Shown in pieces: positions 1 through 7,437 of a stretch of DNA of 64,000 bases. The translations under genes and the position numbers were made by a program. The stretch is from AP-15 sp963790875 (GTDB lineage Bacteria > Pseudomonadota > Alphaproteobacteria > ATCC43930 > CGMCC-115725): NCBI GenBank assembly GCA_963790875.1, contig CAWBQT010000020.1:7420-71419 (forward strand). Direction: 5' to 3'. Under the pieces are notes generated by a model. The model worked only from the letters and a program-made list of their open reading frames with translations. It was not told where the DNA came from and made no database searches. Positions within the stretch are counted from its first letter, which is position 1. Each line of letters begins with the position of its first letter.

Positions 1-756
1 GGCATGCTCAATCTCGGCGACATCCTCGGCAAGACCTTTGGTACCCGCTCGAAGACAAAGCGCATGACGATTGGCGACAGCCATCGGGTCCTCGTCGGCG
101 AAGAAAGCGACAAGCTCCTCGACCAGGAAATGGTGGTCCGCGAGGCGATCACGGCGGCCGAGCAGAACGGCATCGTCTTCATCGACGAGATCGACAAAAT
201 CTGCGGCCGCGGCGAGCGGATCGGCGGTCCCGATGTGAGCCGCGAAGGCGTGCAGCGCGATCTGTTGCCGCTGATCGAAGGGACGACCGTCGCGACCAAG
301 CATGGCGGGGTCAAGACCGACCACATCCTATTCATCGCCTCGGGCGCCTTTCACCAGGCAAAGCCCGCCGACCTGCTGCCGGAGCTGCAGGGCCGGCTAC
401 CGATCCGCGTCGAGCTGCAGCCGCTCGACCGCGGCGATTTTCGCCGCATCCTGACCGAGCCCGAGGCGAGCCTGATCAAGCAATACAAAGCGCTGCTCGC
501 GACCGAGGGCGTCGCGCTCGATTTCGCCGAAGAGGCGATCGAGGAGATCGCGCTTCTGGCCGAAGAGATCAACACCGCGGTCGAGAATATCGGCGCCCGC
601 CGGTTGCACACGATACTCGAGCGTCTGTTGGAAGAGATCAGCTTTTCCGCGTCGGACCGGCCGGCCGGGACCGAAATCCGGATCGACCGGAACTATGTTC
701 GCGATCAGGTCGGCGCGCTCGCGCAAAATGTCGACCTGTCCAAATTCATCCTCTAA
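1..756 (+). CDS. hslU: HslU, ATPase subunit of the HslUV protease (C-terminal part)
   Basis: This is the 3' part of hslU; the gene starts before the window, so the Walker A region is missing. HslU is the AAA+ unfoldase that feeds protein substrates to the HslV peptidase in the cytoplasm. The visible part has the Walker B motif (FIDEIDKI, about residue 58 of the fragment), the sensor/arginine region around FHQAKPADLLPELQGRLPIR, the C-terminal helical domain with GARRLHTILERLLEE, and the family-typical C-terminal tail ending DLSKFIL that inserts into HslV. The reading frame is open from the first base. hslV is not in the window and would be expected upstream. Confidence 0.96.
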   Translation, partial: GMLNLGDILGKTFGTRSKTKRMTIGDSHRVLVGEESDKLLDQEMVVREAITAAEQNGIVFIDEIDKICGRGERIGGPDVSREGVQRDLLPLIEGTTVATKHGGVKTDHILFIASGAFHQAKPADLLPELQGRLPIRVELQPLDRGDFRRILTEPEASLIKQYKALLATEGVALDFAEEAIEEIALLAEEINTAVENIGARRLHTILERLLEEISFSASDRPAGTEIRIDRNYVRDQVGALAQNVDLSKFIL

Positions 757-814
757 GCGGCCCGGCTCCAGCCTCAGGGTTAACGCTGCTCGATCAGCTG
801 GTCCGAGGCGGCCG

Positions 815-1201
815 CTATCCGGGCTCGAGCGCGGCGGCCGCGAGGACAGCGCGAAAATGGCGTGCCGCTTCGGCAAGCCGCAGGTACACGTAGTCGGCGA
901 GCTCCTCGTTGTAAGTATGAACAGTGTAATTGCGTAAAACCGTCAGATCGATCCAGAACGGGTCGTTATCGATGATCCCGTACCGGAACGCCGAGCGGAA
1001 GCATGTCCTGGGCGACGTGCATATCGCGTTATGCTGCTCCTCGAGATACGCCTTGAGGAATTTCCAGCACAGCTCGAACGAAATCTCGAACCGCTGAATC
1101 GCCAAATCCCGCACAATCGGGTCTTTCGGCAGGGCGAGAACTTCATCCAGCCGCGCGATCGCACGTTCGAAATCCGCCCGCAGCGATTGCGCTTTGGTCA
1201 C
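815..1201 (-). CDS. HEPN-type nucleotidyltransferase substrate-binding protein (toxin-like)
   Basis: The 128-residue helical protein resembles the HI0074/NTase_sub_bind branch of the HEPN superfamily. Residues 90-97 read RNYTVHTY, an Rx4HxY motif, the active-site signature of HEPN RNase toxins; in the HepT/MntA system the Tyr is the residue AMPylated by the antitoxin. The start is a GTG that overlaps the TGA of the upstream nucleotidyltransferase (GTGA), so translation is probably coupled. Together the two genes look like a type VII-like MNT/HEPN toxin-antitoxin module. Toxicity is inferred from the motif only; some HI0073/HI0074 pairs have no demonstrated toxin activity. Confidence 0.85.
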   Translation of the reverse strand: MTKAQSLRADFERAIARLDEVLALPKDPIVRDLAIQRFEISFELCWKFLKAYLEEQHNAICTSPRTCFRSAFRYGIIDNDPFWIDLTVLRNYTVHTYNEELADYVYLRLAEAARHFRAVLAAAALEPG

Positions 1202-1497
1202 AACGGAATCCGCTGCCGCGCGACTTCGCGGAACTGCTCGGACACGCGCGTGAAATCGACGACATCGATCGTATAAAGGGTCGGCGCTTCCTCGAGCTCG
1301 TCCTGGATCGCGGCGAGGGCGGCGCGCGGCACCGGAGCCGGTCCCTCGATGCCGATGTCGACATCCGAGCGCGAGGCGGCCGACCCGGTCGCGCGCGAGC
1401 CGAACAGGAAGATGCGATAGGCGGGATCGGGCAGATGCCGCCGGATCACGCCGGCGGCGAATTTGGCAGCGCTGGCGGGATCGCTGATCGCCGGCAT
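1198..1497 (-). CDS. MNT-type minimal nucleotidyltransferase (antitoxin-like)
   Basis: This 99-residue protein has the polymerase-beta-like nucleotidyltransferase motif GSRATGSAASRSDVD at residues 33-47, matching GSx10DxD of MntA/HI0073 proteins. The two Asp residues would bind the metal-nucleotide. Known relatives add AMP to a Tyr of the partner HEPN protein and so silence it. The ATG at 1497 gives the usual short family length; longer upstream reading frames overlap the cobalamin adenosyltransferase and are not supported. It lies 11 bp after that gene and overlaps the HEPN gene by 4 bp, so all are probably co-transcribed. Confidence 0.85.
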   Translation of the reverse strand: MPAISDPASAAKFAAGVIRRHLPDPAYRIFLFGSRATGSAASRSDVDIGIEGPAPVPRAALAAIQDELEEAPTLYTIDVVDFTRVSEQFREVARQRIPL

Positions 1498-1508
1498 CGG
1501 TTCCGGGA

Positions 1509-2072
1509 TCAGCGATTGGCGCCCGGGATCCACAGCACGTCGCGCGCGCCATTGTCGTTGGCGCGCCGACCGAGAACAAACAGATGATCGGACAGCCGGT
1601 TCAGATATTTGAGTGCATCCTCGTTGACCGCTTCCGTCCGTGCGAGTTCGCTGACCAGGCGTTCGGCGCGGCGGACGACTGTGCGGGCCAGATGAAGATA
1701 GGCTGCGGCGGCGCTGCCGCCCGGCAGGATGAACGAGTCGAGGGGCTGCAGACCCGCGTTCATTCTGTCGATTTCCTGCTCGAGACGCTCGACCTGCGCC
1801 GCGAGGATGCGCAATGCGCCGGCGCCGCGTCGGCCTCCCTCGGGCGTGCACAGATCGGCGCCGAGATCGAACAGGTCGTTCTGGATGCGACCCAGCATCG
1901 CGTCGGCGACGGCATCGGCATCTAGCCGCGCCAGGCCGATCGCGGCGTTCGCTTCGTCGACGGCGCCATAGGCCGCGACGCGCAGACTATGCTTCGGCAC
2001 GCGCGAACCGTCGCCGAGCGACGTGTCGCCGCTGTCGCCGCCGCGCGTGTAAATCCGCGTCAGCCGCACCAT
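1509..2072 (-). CDS. Cob(I)alamin adenosyltransferase, PduO type
   Basis: The 187-residue protein transfers the adenosyl group of ATP to cob(I)alamin, making coenzyme B12 for enzymes such as methylmalonyl-CoA mutase. PduO-type landmarks are present in order: the N-terminal ATP-binding stretch TRGGDSGDTSLGDGSR (residues 9-24), YGAVDEANAAIG, the RIQNDLFDLGADL helix, FILPGGS and the C-terminal LNRLSDHLFVLGRR helix. It sits 4 bp after the small membrane peptide gene and 11 bp before the MNT gene on the same strand. pccB, a propionyl-CoA pathway gene that also feeds into B12-dependent metabolism, is in the window but 46 kb away. Confidence 0.94.
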   Translation of the reverse strand: MVRLTRIYTRGGDSGDTSLGDGSRVPKHSLRVAAYGAVDEANAAIGLARLDADAVADAMLGRIQNDLFDLGADLCTPEGGRRGAGALRILAAQVERLEQEIDRMNAGLQPLDSFILPGGSAAAAYLHLARTVVRRAERLVSELARTEAVNEDALKYLNRLSDHLFVLGRRANDNGARDVLWIPGANR

Positions 2073-2076
2073 GGCG

Positions 2077-2268
2077 CTAGTGGCGCGAGAGCAACATCAG
2101 AGCGGCGAGCAGCAGGAGCGCGAGCCCCTGCATGACGACGCGGGCCTGCATCAGCTTGTTCGAACGGCGCGGGTTGCCGCCGCGCAGCATTGTTGCGACG
2201 CCGAGCCCGAGCACGGTCAGGACGCCGAGCATCGCCAGAACGAGCAGGATCGTCAGAAATACGCTCAT
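2077..2268 (-). CDS. Twin transmembrane helix small protein
   Basis: A 63-residue peptide with two hydrophobic helices (about residues 3-27 and 45-60) separated by a short basic loop, GGNPRRSNKLMQAR. This matches the alphaproteobacterial 'twin transmembrane helix small protein' family, related to HIG1-domain proteins; its function is unknown. It lies immediately upstream of the cobalamin adenosyltransferase (4 bp gap) and is probably the first gene of that operon. The adjacency of the two genes recurs in alphaproteobacteria as far as I recall, which supports its being a real gene. Confidence 0.85.
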   Translation of the reverse strand: MSVFLTILLVLAMLGVLTVLGLGVATMLRGGNPRRSNKLMQARVVMQGLALLLLAALMLLSRH

Positions 2269-2404
2269 CGGCGGACTATGCGCGCTTCACCCCGCCGCCG
2301 CCAGCGACTTAGAGCGCCGCGACGACTGTGCCATTGCCGCCGGTGCGGCGCGGCTTTTGACAAGACGCGCCGACAAATCGGCGACAGTCTTGCGGCAGTT
2401 GATA

Positions 2405-2632
2405 TCAGTCTTGCGGCAGCTGATAGCTGTGCGGGTAGGTGGTCGGCAGGTTCGGGTCGGGAATCTTGAGCGAGTCGGATTGCGTCATCCGCATCGCCGA
2501 GATGTCGTCGGATATTCCGTTGGCATTTTGGATGCTACTGGCGCGCTCCGGCGCGCCGACGGCGCAGCCCGCGGCGGCCAACGTTATCCCCAGAAACGCT
2601 AGGCGAAGAACCGGCTTTGGCGGATGGGTCAT
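2405..2632 (-). CDS. Small putative lipoprotein
   Basis: A 75-residue protein with an N-terminal signal (residues 1-22) ending in LAAAGC, a reasonable lipobox with Cys23, followed by a short polar tail rich in Ser, Asp and Pro. I do not recognise a family. The ATG at 2632 gives a basic-hydrophobic signal peptide; the frame stays open further upstream but that part has no signal character. It is on the same strand as the downstream membrane peptide gene, 136 bp away. It could be a chance frame, but the lipobox makes a small envelope lipoprotein the better reading. Confidence 0.55.
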   Translation of the reverse strand: MTHPPKPVLRLAFLGITLAAAGCAVGAPERASSIQNANGISDDISAMRMTQSDSLKIPDPNLPTTYPHSYQLPQD

Positions 2633-3041
2633 CAGTCGCTCCGATATTGAGGATAGGTGGTGGGCTGGCGTCGATCCGGCAACGGCCGTGCCAGATAAAC
2701 GCGCCGTACCGTGTCGGCTATGCAGTTTTGGCAAATCCTCGACTGCCGCTTCAGCGACCCCCGGCGCGTCGCGCGAAACGCCCGCCGCGGCTGCGCGAGC
2801 CATTGGCGCTTGCGACATCAAATGCCGCCAACGAGACGAACGAAGCGGATCGACGGCTCGTTCCGCCACGCGCGCCAAAACGTCGGAAGAGCAGAGTTGA
2901 CCCGGTCTGCGCTCGGGCATACATCATGCCCTGTGACGACGCTGTCGATGGCTCACCGGCAAGACCGGCGAATTACTGTCCCGGACCCCGCAGGGGTTCG
3001 GGCCCAGTCGATTTGTCGCCTGCTTGCCGAGGACCATCCCG
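2633..3041. other. Intergenic stretch with one promoter-like site
   Basis: No supported gene is seen in these 409 bases between the divergent lipoprotein and ACT-domain genes. The only notable signal is a promoter-like pair on the plus strand, listed separately. Confidence 0.5.
2897..2925 (+). promoter_or_regulatory. Sigma-70-like promoter candidate
   Basis: TTGACC (2897-2902) and TACATC (2920-2925) are separated by 17 bases, a good match to a housekeeping -35/-10 pair. It points towards the ACT-domain gene whose start is about 117 bases downstream. Found by eye only. Confidence 0.3.
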
Positions 3042-3356
3042 ATGCCGCCTCTCCGTGCGCCCGCCGCTGACACCAGTCTGCCGGTCACTGCCTATTTTTC
3101 CGTTCATGCCCGCGCCGAACCCGGCGTAATGCCCCGGATCGTCGAATTGTTCGCCAAGCGCGGCCTCGTGCCGACGGTCTGGCGCAGCGCGATCGCCGGA
3201 GCCGACCGCGGCAATCTGACGATCACGATCGAAATGGAGGGGCTCGGCCGCGAGGTGACGCGCTATATCGCCGCCTGCCTGCGGCAGATCGCCGATGTCG
3301 AGACCGTGCTAACCGCCGAGAGCGATGCCGTCGCAGCTGGCCGTCAACCCGGCTGA
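3042..3356 (+). CDS. ACT-domain protein
   Basis: A 104-residue protein with the beta-alpha-beta pattern of an ACT domain: VTAYFSVHARAEPGVMPRIVELFAKRGL, then the second half NLTITIEMEGLGREVTRYIAACLRQIADVETV. It resembles stand-alone relatives of the regulatory subunit of acetolactate synthase, which bind small ligands such as amino acids. The ATG at 3042 follows a GAGGA ribosome site by about 8 bases and is preferred over a TTG 18 bases upstream. It is followed after 17 bp by the Nudix gene on the same strand. Its ligand and partner are unknown. Confidence 0.7.
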   Translation: MPPLRAPAADTSLPVTAYFSVHARAEPGVMPRIVELFAKRGLVPTVWRSAIAGADRGNLTITIEMEGLGREVTRYIAACLRQIADVETVLTAESDAVAAGRQPG

Positions 3357-3373
3357 TCAAAGGATCTGCCTAG

Positions 3374-4225
3374 ATGTCGTTCGTCGACCACATCAGGCGG
3401 TGCAACAACTATGACCCGGCTAAGGCTGTGCCGCTCGTCGCCGGAAACCGCCGCATCGGCCTCTTGCGCCGTGACAATGCCGAGGTTCTGCGGCGCTTTC
3501 CCGAGGTGTTCGACGTCGCGGCCGATGCGGTGCAGCTGACGCTCGAGGGCGATGCCGCCGCGGTCAGCCGCGCCGTCGCCCGGGTCGTCGATACGCTGGT
3601 CGCCGAAAGCCGCGTTCCGAAATCGCGCAATGAAACCTTTGACGTGGCCGTAGGCTGGGGTGAGCCGCCGATCCTGCGCGTCGACCGCGGCGCTGTTCCT
3701 TTCTTTGGCACACGCGCCTACGGCGTGCACCTCAACGGCTACCGCTGGGAAGGCAGCGAACTTTATTTGTGGGTTGGCCGCCGCTCGCCCGACAAGCTGG
3801 TGGCGCCGAACAAGCTCGACAATCTCGTTGCCGGCGGCATCGGCAACGGTTACGGCGTCGTCGAGACCCTGATCAAGGAATGCGACGAGGAGGCGTCGAT
3901 GCCGGCGCGGCTGAGCAGGACCGCAGTGCCGGCCGGCGCCGTTTCCTATCGCATGGAAAACCAATACGGCATACGCGACGACGTGCTGTTCGTGTACGAT
4001 ATCGAGACGCCGGCCGATTTCGTGCCGAAAAGCAACGACGGCGAGATCGCCGAGTTCAGCTTGATGCCGGCGGCGGCGGTGCTCGATCGCGTGCGCGACA
4101 CCCGGGATTTCAAGTTCAACGTGAATTTGGTGATCCTCGATTTTGCCGTGCGCCACGGGCTGCTGCGGCCCGGCGACGTGGCATATCTCGACATCGTGAC
4201 CGGGCTTCACCGGCAGCTCGACTGA
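3374..4225 (+). CDS. DUF4743/Nudix hydrolase
   Basis: A 283-residue protein with an N-terminal DUF4743-like region (about 1-115) and a C-terminal Nudix domain. The Nudix box lies at residues 154-176, with E164 and KECDEEA (168-174) in place of the consensus REUxEE. Relatives are annotated as Nudix or thiamine-pyrophosphokinase-like hydrolases of nucleoside-diphosphate-linked compounds; the substrate here is not evident. An AAGGA site precedes the ATG by about 9 bases. The 3' end overlaps the convergent gluQ gene by 19 bp. Confidence 0.88.
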   Translation: MSFVDHIRRCNNYDPAKAVPLVAGNRRIGLLRRDNAEVLRRFPEVFDVAADAVQLTLEGDAAAVSRAVARVVDTLVAESRVPKSRNETFDVAVGWGEPPILRVDRGAVPFFGTRAYGVHLNGYRWEGSELYLWVGRRSPDKLVAPNKLDNLVAGGIGNGYGVVETLIKECDEEASMPARLSRTAVPAGAVSYRMENQYGIRDDVLFVYDIETPADFVPKSNDGEIAEFSLMPAAAVLDRVRDTRDFKFNVNLVILDFAVRHGLLRPGDVAYLDIVTGLHRQLD

Positions 4226-5070
4226 GCCTTCTCCAGAATCTCGGCCGGGCTCGATCCGGCCGCGCGCATCGCTCGGATCGTCGGCGCGCCGTCGCTCTTG
4301 GCAAGCCGTCGCCCGGCTGTGTCGACCAGCAACGGATGATGGCGATAGTGCGGCGTCGGCAGGTCGAGCAACGCCTGCAACACCCGGTGGATATGCGTCG
4401 CGGCCGCAAGGTCCGCGCCTCGGGTTACCAGGGTCACGCCCTGGATCGCGTCGTCGAAGGTGACCGCCAAGTGGTAGCTTGCCGGACAATCCTTGCGTGC
4501 GAGCACGACATCGCCCTGCGCTGCCGGATCGGCGCGAACTCGACGCGCTTCGCCTTGCCCCTCCTCGACCCAATCGAGCGGCCCGGTGAGGGCCAGGGCG
4601 CGCGCGAGATCGAGGCGCAGCGTGTAATCTCGACCGGCGCGCTGCAGTGCGGCGCGCTCGGCGCTGCCGAGCTTGCGGCAGGTGCCCGGATAACACGGTC
4701 CGGCCTCCCCTTGCGGCGCCGCGCCCGCCCGCCGCATCTCATTGGCGATCTCGCGTCGTGTGCAGAAGCACGGATAGAGGACATCCTTCGCGGCGAGGCG
4801 GTCGAGTGCGCCGCGATAATCGGCGAAATGTTCCGACTGACGGCGCACCGGCCCGTCCCAGGCGAGACCGAGCCAGGCGAGGTCCTCGATGATCGCCGCG
4901 GCGAATTCGTCGCGGCAGCGGGTTTGGTCGATGTCCTCGAGGCGCAGCAGAAAGCGGCCGCCGCGGCGCCGCGCCGCCTGCCACCCTTGCAACGCCGAAT
5001 AGGCGTGGCCGAGATGCAAATAGCCGGTCGAGCTCGGCGCAAAGCGCGTCACCGTCGCGCCGCGGGTCAT
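4207..5070 (-). CDS. gluQ: Glutamyl-queuosine tRNA(Asp) synthetase
   Basis: The 287-residue protein is a truncated GluRS paralogue that attaches glutamate to the queuosine base at position 34 of tRNA(Asp). It has the class I HIGH-like motif HLGH (residues 19-22), the KMSKS-like RRLAKSDG (254-261), and a Cys zinc site formed by CFC and the later CYPGTC. It lacks the anticodon-binding domain of full GluRS and its length fits GluQRS. The ATG at 5070 starts just before the VTRFAPSSTG catalytic core. It converges with, and overlaps by 19 bp, the Nudix gene. Confidence 0.93.
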   Translation of the reverse strand: MTRGATVTRFAPSSTGYLHLGHAYSALQGWQAARRRGGRFLLRLEDIDQTRCRDEFAAAIIEDLAWLGLAWDGPVRRQSEHFADYRGALDRLAAKDVLYPCFCTRREIANEMRRAGAAPQGEAGPCYPGTCRKLGSAERAALQRAGRDYTLRLDLARALALTGPLDWVEEGQGEARRVRADPAAQGDVVLARKDCPASYHLAVTFDDAIQGVTLVTRGADLAAATHIHRVLQALLDLPTPHYRHHPLLVDTAGRRLAKSDGAPTIRAMRAAGSSPAEILEKAQSSCR

Positions 5071-5153
5071 CGCCGGCGCCACCACGGATGACAGGGGCGC
5101 TCGATTTCGGCTATGGCTGATCGACTTCGACCGCCATTCGAGAGAGCTTGCCG

Positions 5154-5849
5154 ATGACGTTTCAGCTGTCCGGGCCGTCTCGTCCACCCGCTTCCGGCGG
5201 CAAGCCGCGTCGTCTTGTCGTTCTGTTGCACGGGCTGGGGGCGGACGGCAACGACCTGTTCGGGCTCGCCCCCTATTGGGCGCCGCTCCTGCCGGAGGCC
5301 GAGTTTCTGTCGCCGAACGCGCCGTTCCCCTGCGACATGGCGCCGTACGGCTACCAGTGGTTCAGCTCGCGCGATCGCAGTCCGCAGGCGATCCTCGCCG
5401 GGGTGCGTGCCGCGGCGCCGATCCTCGACGCCTTTCTCGACGAAGCGTTGACCGCGCGCGGCCTCGGCCCGCGAGATCTGGCGCTGGTCGGCTTTTCGCA
5501 AGGCACGATGATGTCGCTTTTTGTCGGATTGCGCCGCGTGCAGCCAGTTGCCGGCATCCTCGGCTATTCGGGCCGGCTCCTCGCTCCGGAGTTGCTGGCT
5601 GACGAATTGCGCTCGCGGCCGCCGGTTCTGCTGGTTCACGGCACCGAGGATCCGCTGGTTTCGTATCAATCTCTTGCGGACGCCGCGGCGGCGCTGCATG
5701 CCCAGGGTGTGGCGACCGAAACCTTGAGCTGCCCCGGCATCGGCCACTCGATCGATGAGAACGGGCTGCGGCGCGGCGGGCAGTTCCTTAAGGAGGCGTT
5801 GGTGCAAGGAGAGTTGGCCTCGCCGGGTTCGCGGGACGGCGGCAAGTGA
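5154..5849 (+). CDS. Phospholipase/carboxylesterase family alpha/beta hydrolase
   Basis: A 231-residue cytosolic serine esterase of the acyl-protein thioesterase/carboxylesterase type. The oxyanion motif LLHGLGADGND (24-34), nucleophile S115 in GFSQG, acid D166 in GTEDPL and H198 in GIGHS form the expected triad. ATG 5154 follows a GAGAG site and is preferred over a TTG six bases upstream. It is the first gene of a tight operon: its TGA overlaps the GTG of argH. The substrate is not evident from sequence. Confidence 0.88.
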   Translation: MTFQLSGPSRPPASGGKPRRLVVLLHGLGADGNDLFGLAPYWAPLLPEAEFLSPNAPFPCDMAPYGYQWFSSRDRSPQAILAGVRAAAPILDAFLDEALTARGLGPRDLALVGFSQGTMMSLFVGLRRVQPVAGILGYSGRLLAPELLADELRSRPPVLLVHGTEDPLVSYQSLADAAAALHAQGVATETLSCPGIGHSIDENGLRRGGQFLKEALVQGELASPGSRDGGK

Positions 5850-7288
5850 CCGGCGGCGGCGCCGCATCGGGTTCGCCGGGCGGGGATGCTCCGCCCGAAG
5901 CAGGTCCGGCGAACCCCCAGTGGGGCGGGCGCTTTGCCGGCGGTCCGGGCGAAATCATGCGCAGCATCAACGTCTCGGTCGGTGTCGATAAGCGTCTCTT
6001 TGCCGAGGATATTGCCGCGTCGAAGGCGCATTGCAAAATGCTCGTCGCGCAAGGCATCCTCTCAGCGCAGGACGGTGCCGCGATCCAGGCCGGCCTCGAC
6101 GAAATCAGGACCGAGATCGAAGACGGCCGCTTCGTCTTTCGCGAGGAGTGCGAGGACATTCACATGAATGTCGAGGCGCGCCTTACCGAGCTGATCGGGC
6201 CGAGTGCCGGTCGCCTGCACACCGCGCGCTCGCGCAACGATCAGGTGGCGACCGATCTGCGGCTTTGGCTGCGCGCCACGACCGACCGTCTCGATGCGGC
6301 GATGCGCGAATTGCAACAGGCGCTGCTGGCGCGGGCCGAGGCCGAGGCGGCAACGGTGATGCCCGGCTTCACGCATCTGCAGATCGCCCAACCGGTGACG
6401 TTGGGTCATCATTTTCTGGCCTATGTCGAGATGCTCGGCCGCGATCGCGGCCGGCTCGCCGATTGTCGGCGCCGCATGAACGAGTCGCCGCTCGGCGCGG
6501 CGGCGCTCGCCGGTACCGCTTTCGCGATCGACCGCCAGGCGACCGCCGCGGCGCTCGGCTTCGATCGGCCCGCGGCAAACTCGCTGGACGCCGTCTCCGA
6601 CCGGGATTTTGCCGTCGAATTTCTTGCCGCGGCGGCGCTTGCCGGGGTGCATTTGTCGCGTCTCGCCGAAGAGATCATCCTTTGGTGCAGCGACGGTTTC
6701 GCCTTTATCGCGTTGAGCGACGCCTTCACTACCGGCAGCTCGATCATGCCGCAAAAGCGTAATCCCGACGCGGCGGAGCTGGTTCGCGCCAAGACCGGCC
6801 GGCTCAACGGTGCGCTGATCGCGTTGCTGACCGTGATGAAGGGGCTGCCGCTCGCCTATGGCAAAGACATGCAGGAGGACAAGGTCCCGGTCTTCGAGGC
6901 GGCCGACGCGCTCGAACTCTCGCTTGCGGCGACAGCCGGGATGGTGCGCGACCTGCAGCCAGACCGGGCGAGGCTGCACGCCGCGGCGCACCGCGGCCAC
7001 TCGACGGCGACGGATTTGGCCGATTGGCTGGTGCGTGTCGCCGGGCTGCCGTTTCGCGATGCGCACCGCGCCACCGGCGCCATCGTTCGGCGCGCCGAGA
7101 CGCTGGGGTGCGGCCTCGCCGATCTGCCGCTCGCCGAGCTGCGCGCTATCGAGCCGGCGATCGGCGAAACTGTCTATGACGTGCTCGACGTCGACCGCTC
7201 GGTGGCGAGCCGGACGAGCTTTGGCGGCACCGCTCCGGAATGCGTGCGCGCTGCGGTCGCCGCCGCGCGACGAAGATTTCTCGAATGA
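5846..7288 (+). CDS. argH: Argininosuccinate lyase
   Basis: ArgH cleaves argininosuccinate into arginine and fumarate, the last step of arginine synthesis. The 480-residue protein has the core family features: HTARSRNDQV (125-134), the catalytic His in GFTHLQ (H177) and the flexible-loop signature GSSIMPQKRNPD (297-308) with its catalytic Ser. Homologues usually begin close to the WGGRF motif; here it is preceded by 25 Gly/Pro/Ala-rich residues. GTG 5846 is chosen because it overlaps the upstream stop (GTGA), suggesting coupling; the real start could lie a little downstream. Confidence 0.96.
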   Translation: MTGGGAASGSPGGDAPPEAGPANPQWGGRFAGGPGEIMRSINVSVGVDKRLFAEDIAASKAHCKMLVAQGILSAQDGAAIQAGLDEIRTEIEDGRFVFREECEDIHMNVEARLTELIGPSAGRLHTARSRNDQVATDLRLWLRATTDRLDAAMRELQQALLARAEAEAATVMPGFTHLQIAQPVTLGHHFLAYVEMLGRDRGRLADCRRRMNESPLGAAALAGTAFAIDRQATAAALGFDRPAANSLDAVSDRDFAVEFLAAAALAGVHLSRLAEEIILWCSDGFAFIALSDAFTTGSSIMPQKRNPDAAELVRAKTGRLNGALIALLTVMKGLPLAYGKDMQEDKVPVFEAADALELSLAATAGMVRDLQPDRARLHAAAHRGHSTATDLADWLVRVAGLPFRDAHRATGAIVRRAETLGCGLADLPLAELRAIEPAIGETVYDVLDVDRSVASRTSFGGTAPECVRAAVAAARRRFLE

Positions 7289-7437
7289 TCGCATCGCGAC
7301 TGGCACTGCGGTGCGCCGCTTGCGCCTGTATCGCGCTGGCGCTGGCCTTGGCGCTCGCGGGATGCGGCCGAAACGGCTCGCCGCAGCCGCCGCCGGGGGT
7401 GCCTAACACCTATCCGAAACCCTATCCGCGTGAGTAA
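7285..7437 (+). CDS. LptM-like small lipoprotein
   Basis: A 50-residue lipoprotein precursor with a long hydrophobic signal and the lipobox LALAGC followed by GRNGSPQPPPGVP. Short lipoproteins of this type (YifL/LptM, LppL) sit beside lysA or dapF in many proteobacteria; E. coli LptM helps maturation of the LptD LPS translocon. Its ATG overlaps the argH stop (ATGA) and its end overlaps the lysA start by 8 bp, so it is embedded in the operon. Assignment rests on size, lipobox, Pro-rich tail and position. Confidence 0.75.
   Translation: MIASRLALRCAACACIALALALALAGCGRNGSPQPPPGVPNTYPKPYPRE

Noticed and set aside
2073..2632. Cobalamin riboswitch upstream of the adenosyltransferase operon
   Set aside because: No B12-box-like conserved segment or suitable leader length was seen between the lipoprotein and the small membrane peptide gene.
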